Positions 1 to 9,667 are shown, numbered from the stretch's first letter. The stretch is 64,000 nt of DNA from an uncultured Bacteroidales bacterium (GCA_900315175.1 OMYA01000002.1:62001-126000), one strand, 5' to 3'. Notes: generated by a model from the letters alone, not told the origin. Made by a program: numbers and translations.

Positions 1-143
1 CTGTCGACGGCACTGTCGTGGTTCGTTCCGACAAGAACGTTCCGGTTCAATACGTTGTAAACGTTATCGACGCAGTGAACAACATCAACAACGAGACTCA
101 TCAGAACCATAAGGTTTTATTGGCAACATCGGCAAAGAAATGA
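1..143 (+). CDS. ExbD/TolR-family biopolymer transporter, C-terminal end only (partial)
   Basis: The window opens inside a plus-strand frame starting at base 3 and ending in TGA at 141-143. The visible 46 residues (VDGTVVVRSDKNVPVQYVVN, then an Ala/Asn-rich helix) match the periplasmic C-terminus of ExbD/TolR proteins, which end in a strand-helix-strand after a 'R-D-K-x-V-P' turn. ExbD acts in the inner membrane with ExbB to energise TonB. The stop overlaps the ATG of the TonB-like gene (ATGA), so the two are translationally coupled, which supports the ExbD-TonB reading. The N-terminus and membrane segment lie outside the window. Confidence 0.75.
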   Translation, partial: VDGTVVVRSDKNVPVQYVVNVIDAVNNINNETHQNHKVLLATSAKK

Positions 144-862
144 AAAGAGAAAACAGAAATAAGACAATAGCGATAAGCATCACGGTTGCAGTGCATGCCG
201 CCGTTATTGCTGTTTTGTTCATTCTTGCGCTGACCACACCGCTGCCGTTGCCTGGCGAGGCTGGCGTTGAAGTAAATCTCGGCATGTACAATGAAGGCAT
301 GGGCGTGCAGCAACAGCCTAAGCCGACAAAGGTGGTCGAAGCTCCGAAACCCAAGCCCGAACAGGTGAAAGAAGAAACGGTGACACAAGACACCGAGGAA
401 GCTCCAGCCCTTGAGGAACCGAAACCTAAAGAGGAGCCAAAGGTCAACGAGAGAGCACTGTTCAAGCCAGCAAACCAGCCTGTGGAACAGCAGTCATCTG
501 AAGGAAATACTGAGACTCCCGGCGACCAAGGCAATCCTAACGGAGGTCAGAATATAGCCAACTACGACGGACAAGGCGGCGCAGGTGGAGGACCCTCATA
601 CGACCTCGGCGGACGTAACGCCAAAAGCCTGCCACGTCCTAGCTCCGACTTCAACGAAGAAGGCACAATAGTTGTAGATATCTGGGTCGACCGTGACGGT
701 CGCGTGCAAAGAGCCGAAGTGGGCAAAGGCACAAACATATCCAACGCAAGAATGCGCGAAACAGCAAAGCAAGCCGCGTTACAATCAGTATTCGCACCAG
801 ATAAAAACGCTGTGGAATTACAAAGAGGAACGATAACTTATAAATTTATCATAAGACAATGA
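140..862 (+). CDS. TonB-like energy transducer
   Basis: 240 residues with TonB layout: a short basic N-terminus, one membrane segment at about residues 12-33, a long Pro/Glu/Lys-rich periplasmic spacer (about 55-130), a Gly-rich stretch (about 133-160), and a C-terminal TonB-type domain beginning near 'GTIVVDIWVDRDGRV' and ending 'TITYKFIIRQ'. TonB proteins carry inner-membrane motive force from ExbBD to outer-membrane receptors. ATGA overlaps on both sides (ExbD-like gene upstream, folC downstream) show tight coupling. TolA-like function is possible, but the C-terminus looks TonB-like. Confidence 0.8.
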   Translation: MKRENRNKTIAISITVAVHAAVIAVLFILALTTPLPLPGEAGVEVNLGMYNEGMGVQQQPKPTKVVEAPKPKPEQVKEETVTQDTEEAPALEEPKPKEEPKVNERALFKPANQPVEQQSSEGNTETPGDQGNPNGGQNIANYDGQGGAGGGPSYDLGGRNAKSLPRPSSDFNEEGTIVVDIWVDRDGRVQRAEVGKGTNISNARMRETAKQAALQSVFAPDKNAVELQRGTITYKFIIRQ

Positions 863-2145
863 ACTACGCTGATACGACAAATTGGATGTTCAACAAATTT
901 CCAATGTATCAAAAGATCGGGGCTGCCGCTTATAAACCAGACCTCGGCAACATAGTGGAACTGCTTGATTTTCTTGGCAATCCACAAAACAATTTTAAAA
1001 CAATACACGTCGCCGGCACCAACGGTAAAGGCACAGTGTCGCACACCTTGGCATCCATATTTCAGGAATGTGGATACAAGACAGGACTTTACACATCCCC
1101 TCACCTGCTCGACTATCGCGAACGTATCCGCATCAACGGACAAATGATTCCTGAACAGAACGTCATCGACTTTATAGATGAGAACAAAGAAAAATTCGAA
1201 GAGATGCAACTGTCGTTCTTCGAGATGGCAACAGGCATGGCTTTCGACTATTTTGCAAAAGAAAAAGTCGATATAGCAATCATCGAAGTAGGTCTCGGCG
1301 GACGTCTCGACTCCACCAATGTGATAAAGCCCGAGTTGAGCGTGATTACCAATATTTCCTTGGACCACGTGGCAATGCTCGGCAACACTTTGGCGGAAAT
1401 AGCCGTCGAGAAAGCCGGAATCATCAAACCGAACACTCCTGTGGTGATTGGTGAGACGCAGACTGAAACCAAAGACGTGTTCATCAGGAAAGCACAAGAA
1501 TGCAACGCCCCTATTTATTTCGCCGACCAGCTTTTCGATTGCGACAAAATTCATGTCGAATCACTTGATTATCAAAAGTTTGACATCTGGAAAAACAGCG
1601 AATTATACATCGAGGCTGTTGAGTTCCCGCTTCTCGGTTATTATCAGAAAAAGAACCTCGCAACAGTAGTTTGCGCCATTGATATCCTCAAGGACAAATT
1701 CAATATCGAACAGAAAGATATCATTAACGGTCTGGAATTTGTGGTGAAAAACACCAACCTGATGGGCAGATGGCAAGTCTTAAGCCGTCAGCCTTTGGTG
1801 ATAGCCGACACCGGACATAATGTAGGCGGAATCAAAGAGATTTCAATACAGCTTAGCGACATGACTTTCAGAAAGTTACACTTCGTTTTAGGCTGCGTCA
1901 ACGACAAAGATATAAACGGTATATTACATCTGCTGCCGCAATATGCAGATTATTATTTCTGCAAAGCTGATATCCCACGCGGTCTTGACGCTAACATATT
2001 GGCATCCAAGGCTTTTGCAGCCGGACTGCATGGTAATGTCTATGAATCGGTTCAGCAGGCATACAACTCAGCACTTAACAACGCACATTTCGACGATGTC
2101 GTCTTCATTGGCGGAAGCAATTTTACCGTTGCTGAGGTCATTTAA
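859..2145 (+). CDS. folC: Bifunctional folylpolyglutamate/dihydrofolate synthase
   Basis: 428 residues, normal length for FolC. The Mur-ligase-type P-loop GTNGKGTVS is at residues 53-61, followed by 'YTSPHLLDYRERI' and by 'GLGGRLDSTNVI', both characteristic of FolC. The C-terminal Mur ligase domain carries 'ADTGHNVGG'. It adds glutamate to dihydropteroate or folates in the cytoplasm. The start codon overlaps the TonB-like stop (ATGA). A 35-base gap containing four GTTTATA-like heptamers separates it from tamL. The long minus-strand frame opposite its 5' half is a shadow. Confidence 0.95.
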   Translation: MNYADTTNWMFNKFPMYQKIGAAAYKPDLGNIVELLDFLGNPQNNFKTIHVAGTNGKGTVSHTLASIFQECGYKTGLYTSPHLLDYRERIRINGQMIPEQNVIDFIDENKEKFEEMQLSFFEMATGMAFDYFAKEKVDIAIIEVGLGGRLDSTNVIKPELSVITNISLDHVAMLGNTLAEIAVEKAGIIKPNTPVVIGETQTETKDVFIRKAQECNAPIYFADQLFDCDKIHVESLDYQKFDIWKNSELYIEAVEFPLLGYYQKKNLATVVCAIDILKDKFNIEQKDIINGLEFVVKNTNLMGRWQVLSRQPLVIADTGHNVGGIKEISIQLSDMTFRKLHFVLGCVNDKDINGILHLLPQYADYYFCKADIPRGLDANILASKAFAAGLHGNVYESVQQAYNSALNNAHFDDVVFIGGSNFTVAEVI

Positions 2146-2146
2146 T

Positions 2147-2174
2147 GTTTATAGTTTATAGTTTATTGGTTATT
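2147..2174. repeat. Heptamer tandem repeat, GTTTATA type (4 units)
   Basis: Four head-to-tail 7-base units (GTTTATA, GTTTATA, GTTTATT, GGTTATT) fill the folC-tamL gap directly after the folC stop. It is one of several unrelated-sequence heptamer tracts at gene borders in this window. Confidence 0.7.
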
Positions 2175-2180
2175 GATTAG

Positions 2181-4472
2181 TTGAAAGTTGTTAGGTTTAT
2201 ATTGCTGTTGCTTGTAGTCTTAGGATTAGCAAGTTGTGCCATCAGGAAATATGTGCCTGAAGGCAAGGCAATATTGACTGATTATGAAATAATCAACGAC
2301 TCGACGCACTATAACATTTCCAAATCAGAGGTCTCAAATTATGTCATCCAAAAACCGAACAAAAACATTTTCGGATGGCTGCCGCGTGTATGGGTTTACT
2401 ATAAAACACTTGACAAAACCGACAAAAGTTTCTACAGATGGATAAATAAAAACTTTGGTGTAGAACCTGTTTATTACAACAGCGTATTAACCGCCGACTC
2501 TAAACGTCAGATTGAGAATTATCTCAACAACACCGGTTTTTTCAAGTCAAGAGTGCTGGCTACAAAAATCGACAAGAATCAAAGAGCCACAGTGGTTTAC
2601 AGAATAATCCCAGCTAAGCCGTACACTATTAGGGAAGTTGACAAAAAGATTTATGACAGCGCCGTATCAAGGGAAATAAACAAGATAAATAACGATTTGG
2701 TAGTAAAAAGCGGTGACAATTACAATGTTTTCACCATGGACAAGGAGCGTGACCTCATCACGACAAATTTAAGGGACAATGGCTATTTCTTCTTCACAAA
2801 AGACTATATTCTTTATGAAGTTGACACCAATCTCCGACAAAACAAAGCCGACGTGACGCTCCGCATAGATGGCAAAAAACATGATAAGTACTTGATTAAC
2901 AAAGTATTTATTTATCCTGACTACAACATTAAAACAGCGAACACCATTGTAAATGACACCGTTCCATACACTTTCAATTTACGTAAAAAAGGCCCCGAAT
3001 ACCGCTTTGATTTCATCTATGGAAATAATCCGAAAGTACATCTCAAGACCTTCAATCAGGTTATTCAAATTCACCCTGGAGAGAAATTCAGTCAGAAGAA
3101 AGTCAGTCAGACTTATGGGGCGTTAGGGAGTCTTAAGTTATACAGACTCAGCAACATAAGTTTCGACACAGTGCCTAGCAACAATGATTCCGTGAAGCTA
3201 TTGAACTGCACCATCACGTTGCAAAAAGACAAGATTCACCATTACAACATACAGCTTGAGGGAACCAATTCGGGCGGCGATCTAGGTGCATTGGGAAGCT
3301 TTTCATATAGAAACAACAATATTTTCAGAGGTTCGGAAGCATTGAGAATCACTCTTAAAGGAGGTTTTCAGGCACAGCGTGTAGATGAGTATTTTATTCA
3401 AGAAGGTATGTTCAACACCAAAGAGTTTGGTGCTGAGGCGAGTATCATATTCCCACGATTCCTCAGCCCAATCCCATTACACCGCTTTGTTATTGAGTAT
3501 CAACCGAAAACAATGCTTCTCACCAGCTATAACATGCAAATAAGACCATTATACTCCAGATATATTATGACGGCTTCATTCGGTTATAACTGGAGATCTT
3601 CAAATACTGTGGAGCACTTCCTCACTCCTATTAACTTAAACACAGTCAAAGTCTTACCTACTGAGTTGTTCGCCTATGTTCTTAATTATGAGACCAACCA
3701 GCGTATTAAAGACCAATATACCGACCACTTGATTCTCGGTTTAAATTATTCGTTTGTATTTAATAATCAGATAGTTAAAAAGAACAACGACTTCTTTTAC
3801 TTCAAATTTGACTTTGAAACTTCGGGAAATGTATTGTCGCTTTTGAATGAGACACCAATTATCACAACATCATCTGACAACTACCATGAAATCTTAGGAA
3901 TACGCTATGCGCAGTATATAAAGTATATTTTTGATTTAAGGTTTTATCATTATTTCAGAAACAAAAACATGCTGGTGATGCGTTTCATGTATGGTCAAGG
4001 TGTTGCCTATGGCAATTCAATCGACCTGCCTTTTGAACGGAGTTTTTATGCCGGTGGTGCAAACGGCATGCGTGGTTGGCAGTTTAGAAACCTTGGCCCT
4101 GGTGAGTTCAAGAACGAATATGGGCTCAATTTGGAGCACATTGGTGATTTGCAGTTAGAGTCAAATATTGAATACCGATTCCCGATTTATAGCTTCTTTA
4201 AGGGGGCAATTTTCACGGATGTTGGAAATATTTGGACTTTGAGTGACAACGAGGCATTCCCTGGCGGTCAGTTCAAATTTGACAAATTCTACAAGCAATT
4301 GGCTATGGATGCTGGTATTGGACTTCGTTTTGACTTCTCATTCTTCCTTATCCGTTTTGACGTAGCTGCACCATTGTGCGATCCGGCATATGATGAAGGC
4401 AATCGCTGGAGAATTAGCAAGCTACAGTGGAAAGACGTGGTATGGAATTTCGGTATCGGTTACCCGTTTTAA
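2181..4472 (+). CDS. tamL: Translocation and assembly module lipoprotein TamL (Omp85/BamA superfamily)
   Basis: 763 residues. The N-terminus is a lipoprotein signal with lipobox LASC (Cys about residue 19) followed by 'RKYVPEG', the hallmark of the Bacteroidota TamL branch of BamA/TamA proteins. POTRA-like repeats occupy about 25-340 and an Omp85 beta-barrel the C-terminal half, ending 'WNFGIGYPF' with a terminal aromatic as expected of barrels. It should insert in the outer membrane and work with TamB in envelope assembly; no tamB is in the window. The only plausible start is TTG at 2181, directly after an in-frame TAG, with no clear Shine-Dalgarno. Its stop lies one base before the helicase ATG. 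Confidence 0.85.
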   Translation: MKVVRFILLLLVVLGLASCAIRKYVPEGKAILTDYEIINDSTHYNISKSEVSNYVIQKPNKNIFGWLPRVWVYYKTLDKTDKSFYRWINKNFGVEPVYYNSVLTADSKRQIENYLNNTGFFKSRVLATKIDKNQRATVVYRIIPAKPYTIREVDKKIYDSAVSREINKINNDLVVKSGDNYNVFTMDKERDLITTNLRDNGYFFFTKDYILYEVDTNLRQNKADVTLRIDGKKHDKYLINKVFIYPDYNIKTANTIVNDTVPYTFNLRKKGPEYRFDFIYGNNPKVHLKTFNQVIQIHPGEKFSQKKVSQTYGALGSLKLYRLSNISFDTVPSNNDSVKLLNCTITLQKDKIHHYNIQLEGTNSGGDLGALGSFSYRNNNIFRGSEALRITLKGGFQAQRVDEYFIQEGMFNTKEFGAEASIIFPRFLSPIPLHRFVIEYQPKTMLLTSYNMQIRPLYSRYIMTASFGYNWRSSNTVEHFLTPINLNTVKVLPTELFAYVLNYETNQRIKDQYTDHLILGLNYSFVFNNQIVKKNNDFFYFKFDFETSGNVLSLLNETPIITTSSDNYHEILGIRYAQYIKYIFDLRFYHYFRNKNMLVMRFMYGQGVAYGNSIDLPFERSFYAGGANGMRGWQFRNLGPGEFKNEYGLNLEHIGDLQLESNIEYRFPIYSFFKGAIFTDVGNIWTLSDNEAFPGGQFKFDKFYKQLAMDAGIGLRFDFSFFLIRFDVAAPLCDPAYDEGNRWRISKLQWKDVVWNFGIGYPF

Positions 4473-4473
4473 T

Positions 4474-5892
4474 ATGACAAGACAGGATTTGTATCAGATA
4501 TTGGTGAAGTCGTTTGGCTTTACGCCAACAGATGGGCAGAAGACTGTTTTGTTCCATGTTTCTGCATTTTTACTATCCGAAAAGCCCAATCCTGCCTACC
4601 TTTTACAAGGATATGCAGGCACTGGCAAGACAACGCTTGTCACTACTTTGGTGAGGACTCTGCCGCAGATCGGGATGCGATACCAGTTGATGGCCCCGAC
4701 AGGACGAGCCGCGAAGGTACTGAGCGGCTACACGGGGAAGACAGCTTCCACAATACATAGGAAAATATACCGTTTCCAGCAATATGCCGACGGCTCGTTC
4801 AGGATGACGAGAGCAGAAAACAAAGCAAAAAACACCGTTTTCATCGTCGACGAATGTTCCATGATTTCAGATGAGATGGCAAACGGACGTTCCCTCATCG
4901 ACGATTTAATCAATTATGTGTTCAGTGGCGAGAACTGCCGCCTCCTTTTGATTGGCGACAACGCACAGCTACCTCCTGTAGGATTTGAAAACAGTCCTGC
5001 CAACGACATCAACGTGCTGAAACATGAGTTCGGACTCACCGTGGCAGCGTATGAACTCACTGAGGTGATGCGACAGGAAGAGGAATCTGGGATATTGTGG
5101 AATGCGACAGAACTGAGAAAGGCATTAATGGCGTTAACGCCTTTAACGCCATTAATGCCCTTATTTAATGTCAACGGCTTCCCCGATGTCCACCGCATTG
5201 AACCCCAAGAGTTTGAGGAATTATTGTGGCAGAATTTCAACGAAAAAAACACCAACGAGGCTGTAGTGATTTGCAGAAGCAATAAACGCGCCAACATGTT
5301 CAACCAAGCCATCAGGGCTCACATTTTGCAGGAAGAAGGCGAGATTGCGACAGGCGACAAACTCATGGTGGTTAAAAACAACTATTTCTGGACAGACGAA
5401 GACCAAAAAATCAGTTTCATCGCCAACGGTGACATGGTTGAGCTGATGCGCATCAACAACACAGAAGAGATGTATGGCTTTCATTTTGCCGACGTCGACA
5501 TACAACTCACTGATTATCAAGAAGAACCAAATTTATCTGTAAAAATTCTGCTCGAGACACTGACAAGCGACTCCCCTGCCCTCACACAGGAAGAATCAGA
5601 CAGACTGTATCGTGCCGTTGAAGAGGATTACATGGACATCCCCAACAAACGCGACAGATATAAGGCAATGCGCCAGAATCCTTATTTCAACGCGTTGCAG
5701 GTAAAGTTCGGATACGCCCTAACCTGTCATAAGACGCAGGGCGGACAGTGGCCCACGGTATTCCTCGACGCGCCTTATATAAAAGAAGACGAGTCATTGC
5801 AGATCAGCGACTTACGCTGGTTTTATACTGCAGTGACTCGTGCTCAAAAACAATTGTACTTCGTTAACTTCGACGACAATTATTTCATGTAA
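4474..5892 (+). CDS. RecD-like AAA/UvrD-type ATP-dependent DNA helicase
   Basis: 472 residues from the ATG at 4474, chosen because an upstream in-frame ATG lies within tamL. Superfamily 1 motifs: Walker A GYAGTGKTT (46-54), 'APTGRAAKV', Walker B 'VFIVDECSM', motif III 'LLIGDNAQLPPVG', and C-terminal UvrD_C_2 motifs 'GYALTCHKTQGGQWP' and 'WFYTAVTRA'. This is the compact RecD2-like helicase common in Bacteroidota, probably acting in repair or recombination; its exact role is not established. A perfect 17-bp inverted repeat lies inside the frame (5121-5159) and encodes the odd peptide ALMALTPLTPLMPL at about residues 216-230. Confidence 0.85.
   Translation: MTRQDLYQILVKSFGFTPTDGQKTVLFHVSAFLLSEKPNPAYLLQGYAGTGKTTLVTTLVRTLPQIGMRYQLMAPTGRAAKVLSGYTGKTASTIHRKIYRFQQYADGSFRMTRAENKAKNTVFIVDECSMISDEMANGRSLIDDLINYVFSGENCRLLLIGDNAQLPPVGFENSPANDINVLKHEFGLTVAAYELTEVMRQEEESGILWNATELRKALMALTPLTPLMPLFNVNGFPDVHRIEPQEFEELLWQNFNEKNTNEAVVICRSNKRANMFNQAIRAHILQEEGEIATGDKLMVVKNNYFWTDEDQKISFIANGDMVELMRINNTEEMYGFHFADVDIQLTDYQEEPNLSVKILLETLTSDSPALTQEESDRLYRAVEEDYMDIPNKRDRYKAMRQNPYFNALQVKFGYALTCHKTQGGQWPTVFLDAPYIKEDESLQISDLRWFYTAVTRAQKQLYFVNFDDNYFM
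5121..5159. repeat. Perfect 17-bp inverted repeat inside the helicase gene
   Basis: The left arm GGCATTAATGGCGTTAA (5121-5137) is exactly complementary to 5143-5159, with a 5-base loop. It stays in frame and adds a low-complexity Leu/Pro/Met/Thr peptide between helicase motifs, with no motif interrupted. It looks like an inserted palindromic element tolerated within coding sequence. Confidence 0.85.
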
Positions 5893-5894
5893 TC

Positions 5895-6016
5895 GTCATT
5901 TCGACTGAAGTGAAATGAAATGGAACGAAATGGAGAAATCCTTATTTAACGCGATCAATCGAATAATTACGTTAAACAAGGATTTCTCGACTCCACTTCG
6001 TTTCGCTCGAAATGAC
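5895..6016. repeat. Palindromic dispersed element, copy 1 (GTCATTTCGA...TCGAAATGAC)
   Basis: 122 bases with terminal inverted repeats GTCATTTCGA / TCGAAATGAC and inner complementary arms around GAGAAATCCTT / AAGGATTTCTC. It fills the gap between the convergent helicase and eno genes. A second copy is at 55164-55273 and a half copy at 57192-57219. No transposase is present, so it is a small non-autonomous or REP-like element. The 70-residue frame inside it is not a gene. Confidence 0.8.
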
Positions 6017-6022
6017 GTATGG

Positions 6023-7324
<1,302 letters not shown>

Positions 7325-7347
7325 TTAAAACCTAATTAATCAAGCTA

Positions 7348-7355
7348 CAAAAATA
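7348..7355 (-). promoter_or_regulatory. Candidate Bacteroidota -7 element for eno
   Basis: On the minus strand this reads TATTTTTG, matching TAnnTTTG, 36 bases before the eno start. No good -33 TTG was seen at the usual spacing, so this is tentative. Confidence 0.4.
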
Positions 7356-7393
7356 CAATATTTTTCTAAAATAGAACCTTACTTTAATAAAAA

Positions 7394-7421
7394 AAAGATA
7401 AGGGACTTATCCCCTATCTTT
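7394..7421 (-). terminator. Rho-independent terminator of the lipoprotein gene
   Basis: On the minus strand AAAGATAGGGG pairs with CCCTTATCTTT (one mismatch) around a short loop and is followed by a T run. It begins about 25 bases after the stop of the lipoprotein gene at 7447 and lies before eno. Confidence 0.75.
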
Positions 7422-7446
7422 TTGACATAATAATAACTAATTTTTC

Positions 7447-9006
7447 TTACTCGTGTACAAGACGAACTGAGAATCCTTTGTACTTATCGTTTGTATCATA
7501 AATGTAAGGACGATAATCGGTATAGTAAATATTACATGCATGTTCGGGATTGCCAAGGTCACATTGTGACCAGTAATGACCTTCCTCATTAACATTGTAA
7601 AAGCCGAGCACGCCACCTTTCACTATGCGCTGACCTCCAGCGGGCAAAAACACACAACCTGCAGCCTCCATCTTTTGCCAATCTTCTGCAGTATAGTCGT
7701 TGTCGGAATACGTAGCACCATGGTTGTTATTTGTGTAATTAATGCTGGATTTTTCCGGCAGCTTAACATCGGCAGGATGATTGTAAACATCCGGGAACAA
7801 TATCACTCCATTAACCACCACATTTTCCGGAGTGGTGATTCTTGCTCTTGCAAAACGAGCGTTGTAAACGCCGTTAAGTTTTGTCGCATTACGGGTATAC
7901 ATCACGTATTCCCATTCAATGCATTTGGGTGCATGCCATTCTTTGCCGTCAACCAATGGGAAATTTTTCCCCCAATCATAATAATCTTCGTAATCAATAT
8001 TACTTGTGGAAACCATATTTGGTGTGTCACCTGTACCCCATCCGAAACGGTCACGGCTGATGTTAGCGTCGTCACCTGTTTGTTCTACAATGTTTGTTAA
8101 CAAATCATATTGGTTATCGGCGAATTTCCAATACGGATTTTTCGCACCGCCAATATATTGGACATTACCTTTGGCGAAAACCACCCTCTTTTCAACATTC
8201 AAAGCAAACATTCCATCGGCGGCATTCGCTTTTTCCAGTGTTATTGTATAGGCGTCAGTGATAAAATCATTAATGCCTATTTTCTTTATGCTTGGACGTT
8301 TTCCAATATAGCGGAAGTCAGCAGAAAATGCCGTACCGTCTGCACCTTCCTCGATAATTTCATCATTTGGGAAAAGTATCGCCCATTTTTCGCCTGAGCC
8401 AGCCGGCATTTTTATAACCCCGCCATCCTCTTGACCATACACGAACGAACCAGTTTGGAAGTCTATTGTCACAACGTTGTTCATTCCGTTAATACAGACA
8501 TATTCGTCAGACATTGTGGATATCACGTTGAATTTCACCAATGCACACTTATTATAAAGAAATGTTGAATAGTAACCTTCTCCATCATACACCTGTTCTG
8601 AAACACCACATGAGATCACCGGAAGCCCTCTTGTCTGATCTTCAACAGACACAGAACATGTTTCAGATTTACCAAGCTTCAGATCATCAACCCGTTGATT
8701 TCCAAAGAAATAGAAGTATAACGGCTTATCAATTACAGCACCAGTGATTTCTCCGGCAAAGTTTGTTCCATTATGATTAAGCTTCCCAACATATTTACCC
8801 TCGCTAACGACATACAACTCATCGTATCTCTTGAATGTCACAATACCATTGGCTGTATTCACATCGGCTTTTGTGCCTCCGTTTACATCAAGGTTTATAA
8901 ACACAGATTCGCTGATTTCTGTAGGAATTACCCGCATATCTTTCTTGCATTGTGTCATTGTCATGAGAATTGACAAAATGAAGAAAATCATGCTGATTCT
9001 TTTCAT
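7447..9006 (-). CDS. Secreted lipoprotein, fimbrillin-like N-half with SUMF/FISUMP-like C-half (split family member)
   Basis: 519 residues from the ATG at 9006. That start is chosen over upstream codons because AGGAGG lies 7 bases before it, and it yields a clean lipoprotein signal (MKRISMIFFILSILMTMTQC, Cys20). The N-terminal half resembles Bacteroidales fimbrillin-like lipoproteins ('TKADVNTANGIVTFKRYDEL', 'LYFYFFGNQ', 'ALVKFNV', 'AGSGEKWAILFP'). The C-terminal half ('VVFAKGNVQYIG', 'WKFADNQYD', 'GVILFPDVY', 'GCVFLPAGG', 'GFSVRLVHE') is the paralogue-rich SUMF/FISUMP-like domain of this order. It is probably surface exposed; its function is unknown. Only 2 bases separate it from the short secreted gene upstream, with which it forms a pair that is fused at 28757-30439 and 30991-32682. 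Confidence 0.75.
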   Translation of the reverse strand: MKRISMIFFILSILMTMTQCKKDMRVIPTEISESVFINLDVNGGTKADVNTANGIVTFKRYDELYVVSEGKYVGKLNHNGTNFAGEITGAVIDKPLYFYFFGNQRVDDLKLGKSETCSVSVEDQTRGLPVISCGVSEQVYDGEGYYSTFLYNKCALVKFNVISTMSDEYVCINGMNNVVTIDFQTGSFVYGQEDGGVIKMPAGSGEKWAILFPNDEIIEEGADGTAFSADFRYIGKRPSIKKIGINDFITDAYTITLEKANAADGMFALNVEKRVVFAKGNVQYIGGAKNPYWKFADNQYDLLTNIVEQTGDDANISRDRFGWGTGDTPNMVSTSNIDYEDYYDWGKNFPLVDGKEWHAPKCIEWEYVMYTRNATKLNGVYNARFARARITTPENVVVNGVILFPDVYNHPADVKLPEKSSINYTNNNHGATYSDNDYTAEDWQKMEAAGCVFLPAGGQRIVKGGVLGFYNVNEEGHYWSQCDLGNPEHACNIYYTDYRPYIYDTNDKYKGFSVRLVHE

Positions 9007-9008
9007 GA

Positions 9009-9281
9009 TCATTCCTCCTTTTTCCTTTTCAGCACTGCATAGCCAGCGCCAGCAAAAGTTAAGATTACTAATCCACAACCGAGAGGAGTGTCTGTATTAC
9101 CGAACTGTTGATTTATAACAAAGTATTCCCAAGAAGTGCGTTCCGTAAAATCTTCTACATCATAGGAGTTAAAGAATCCATCCATTTTGGTCTGGGCATT
9201 AGTTGTCATAGGCAACAGCAGCAGCACTGCCATTGCCTGGGCGAGTACAAAGACTTTCGCTTTTTCTGTAAACTTTTTCAT
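9009..9281 (-). CDS. Short secreted protein with PLGxGL, hydrophobic helix and basic tail
   Basis: 90 residues from the ATG at 9281, chosen because it gives a typical signal peptide (MKKFTEKAKVF..., cleavage near TNAQ at 27-30). The short middle carries 'GFFNSYDVEDFTERT'. The end is 'TPLGCGLVILTFAGAGYAVL' followed by KRKKEE, a motif, hydrophobic helix and basic cluster arranged like a C-terminal sorting or anchoring signal. It aligns with the first 83 or so residues of the two fused paralogues ('FFYNPEDFYINRD', 'PLGSGLLIMSLAGAGYVALK'). TGATC separates its stop from the lipoprotein ATG, so the two are co-translated. Function unknown. Confidence 0.7.
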   Translation of the reverse strand: MKKFTEKAKVFVLAQAMAVLLLLPMTTNAQTKMDGFFNSYDVEDFTERTSWEYFVINQQFGNTDTPLGCGLVILTFAGAGYAVLKRKKEE

Positions 9282-9302
9282 TTCAATTAAATTTAGACCA
9301 GC

Positions 9303-9320
9303 AAATCGTTTGAACGATTT
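9303..9320. promoter_or_regulatory. Small palindrome in the leader of the short secreted gene
   Basis: AAATCGTT-TG-AACGATTT, perfect 8-bp arms, about 20 bases before the start codon and inside the predicted transcript. It could be an operator or an RNA hairpin over the translation start region. Confidence 0.35.
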
Positions 9321-9396
9321 AACAATTAACAAAAATTTAAAATGATTAAATAAAAAAGGTGATATATCTCAACTTACAAAAAGTATGTAAAAGTAG

Positions 9397-9434
9397 GTTT
9401 TAGACTCATCGACTGAAAAACTACCGTCTAAAAC
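9397..9434 (-). promoter_or_regulatory. Leader stem-loop with 9-bp arms
   Basis: GTTTTAGAC (9397-9405) is complementary to GTCTAAAAC (9426-9434), loop 20 bases. It starts just downstream of the predicted -7 element, so it would form at the very 5' end of the roughly 150-base leader. Confidence 0.35.
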
Positions 9435-9439
9435 GGCCG

Positions 9440-9447
9440 CAAAAGTA
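9440..9447 (-). promoter_or_regulatory. Candidate -7 promoter element for the short secreted gene and lipoprotein
   Basis: Minus strand TACTTTTG matches TAnnTTTG and is followed by C, as is common in the phylum. It lies about 160 bases upstream of the start at 9281. No clear -33 TTG is seen; instead three spaced boxes sit immediately upstream (9486-9548), which would suit an activator-dependent promoter. Confidence 0.5.
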
Positions 9448-9485
9448 CATTAATTATTTAATGTTCTGACATTAATTTTATAAAA

Positions 9486-9548
9486 TACACGGAAACTAAA
9501 ACGAATTACACGTAAAATAAAATTTTGTACACGGAAAATAAAATAATG
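9486..9548. repeat. Three direct repeats with exact 21-bp spacing
   Basis: The 16-base word TACACGKAAAMTAAAA occurs at 9486, 9507 and 9528, each exactly 21 bases (two helical turns) from the last. The array occupies roughly -40 to -100 relative to the candidate promoter at 9440-9447. The geometry places protein-binding sites on one face of the DNA, as for an activator. The 70-codon minus frame across it is a by-product of the repeats. Confidence 0.75.
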
Positions 9549-9667
9549 TGCAGTTATAATGTTTGCACATTTGTTCATGGTTCCGTCATAAGGTTTGTGG
9601 CATAATGGCTCCGCACCTTGAGTATCGGTTATAGTTGTTTCTGGAAAGAAAGTATACGACAAAAAAA

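Noticed and set aside
838..1554. 238-codon minus-strand frame
   Set aside because: Antisense shadow of folC, which has every expected motif.
9450..9662. 70-codon minus-strand frame upstream of the short secreted gene
   Set aside because: Its FRV-rich repetitive C-terminus is produced by the 21-bp direct repeats, and it overlaps the probable promoter region.
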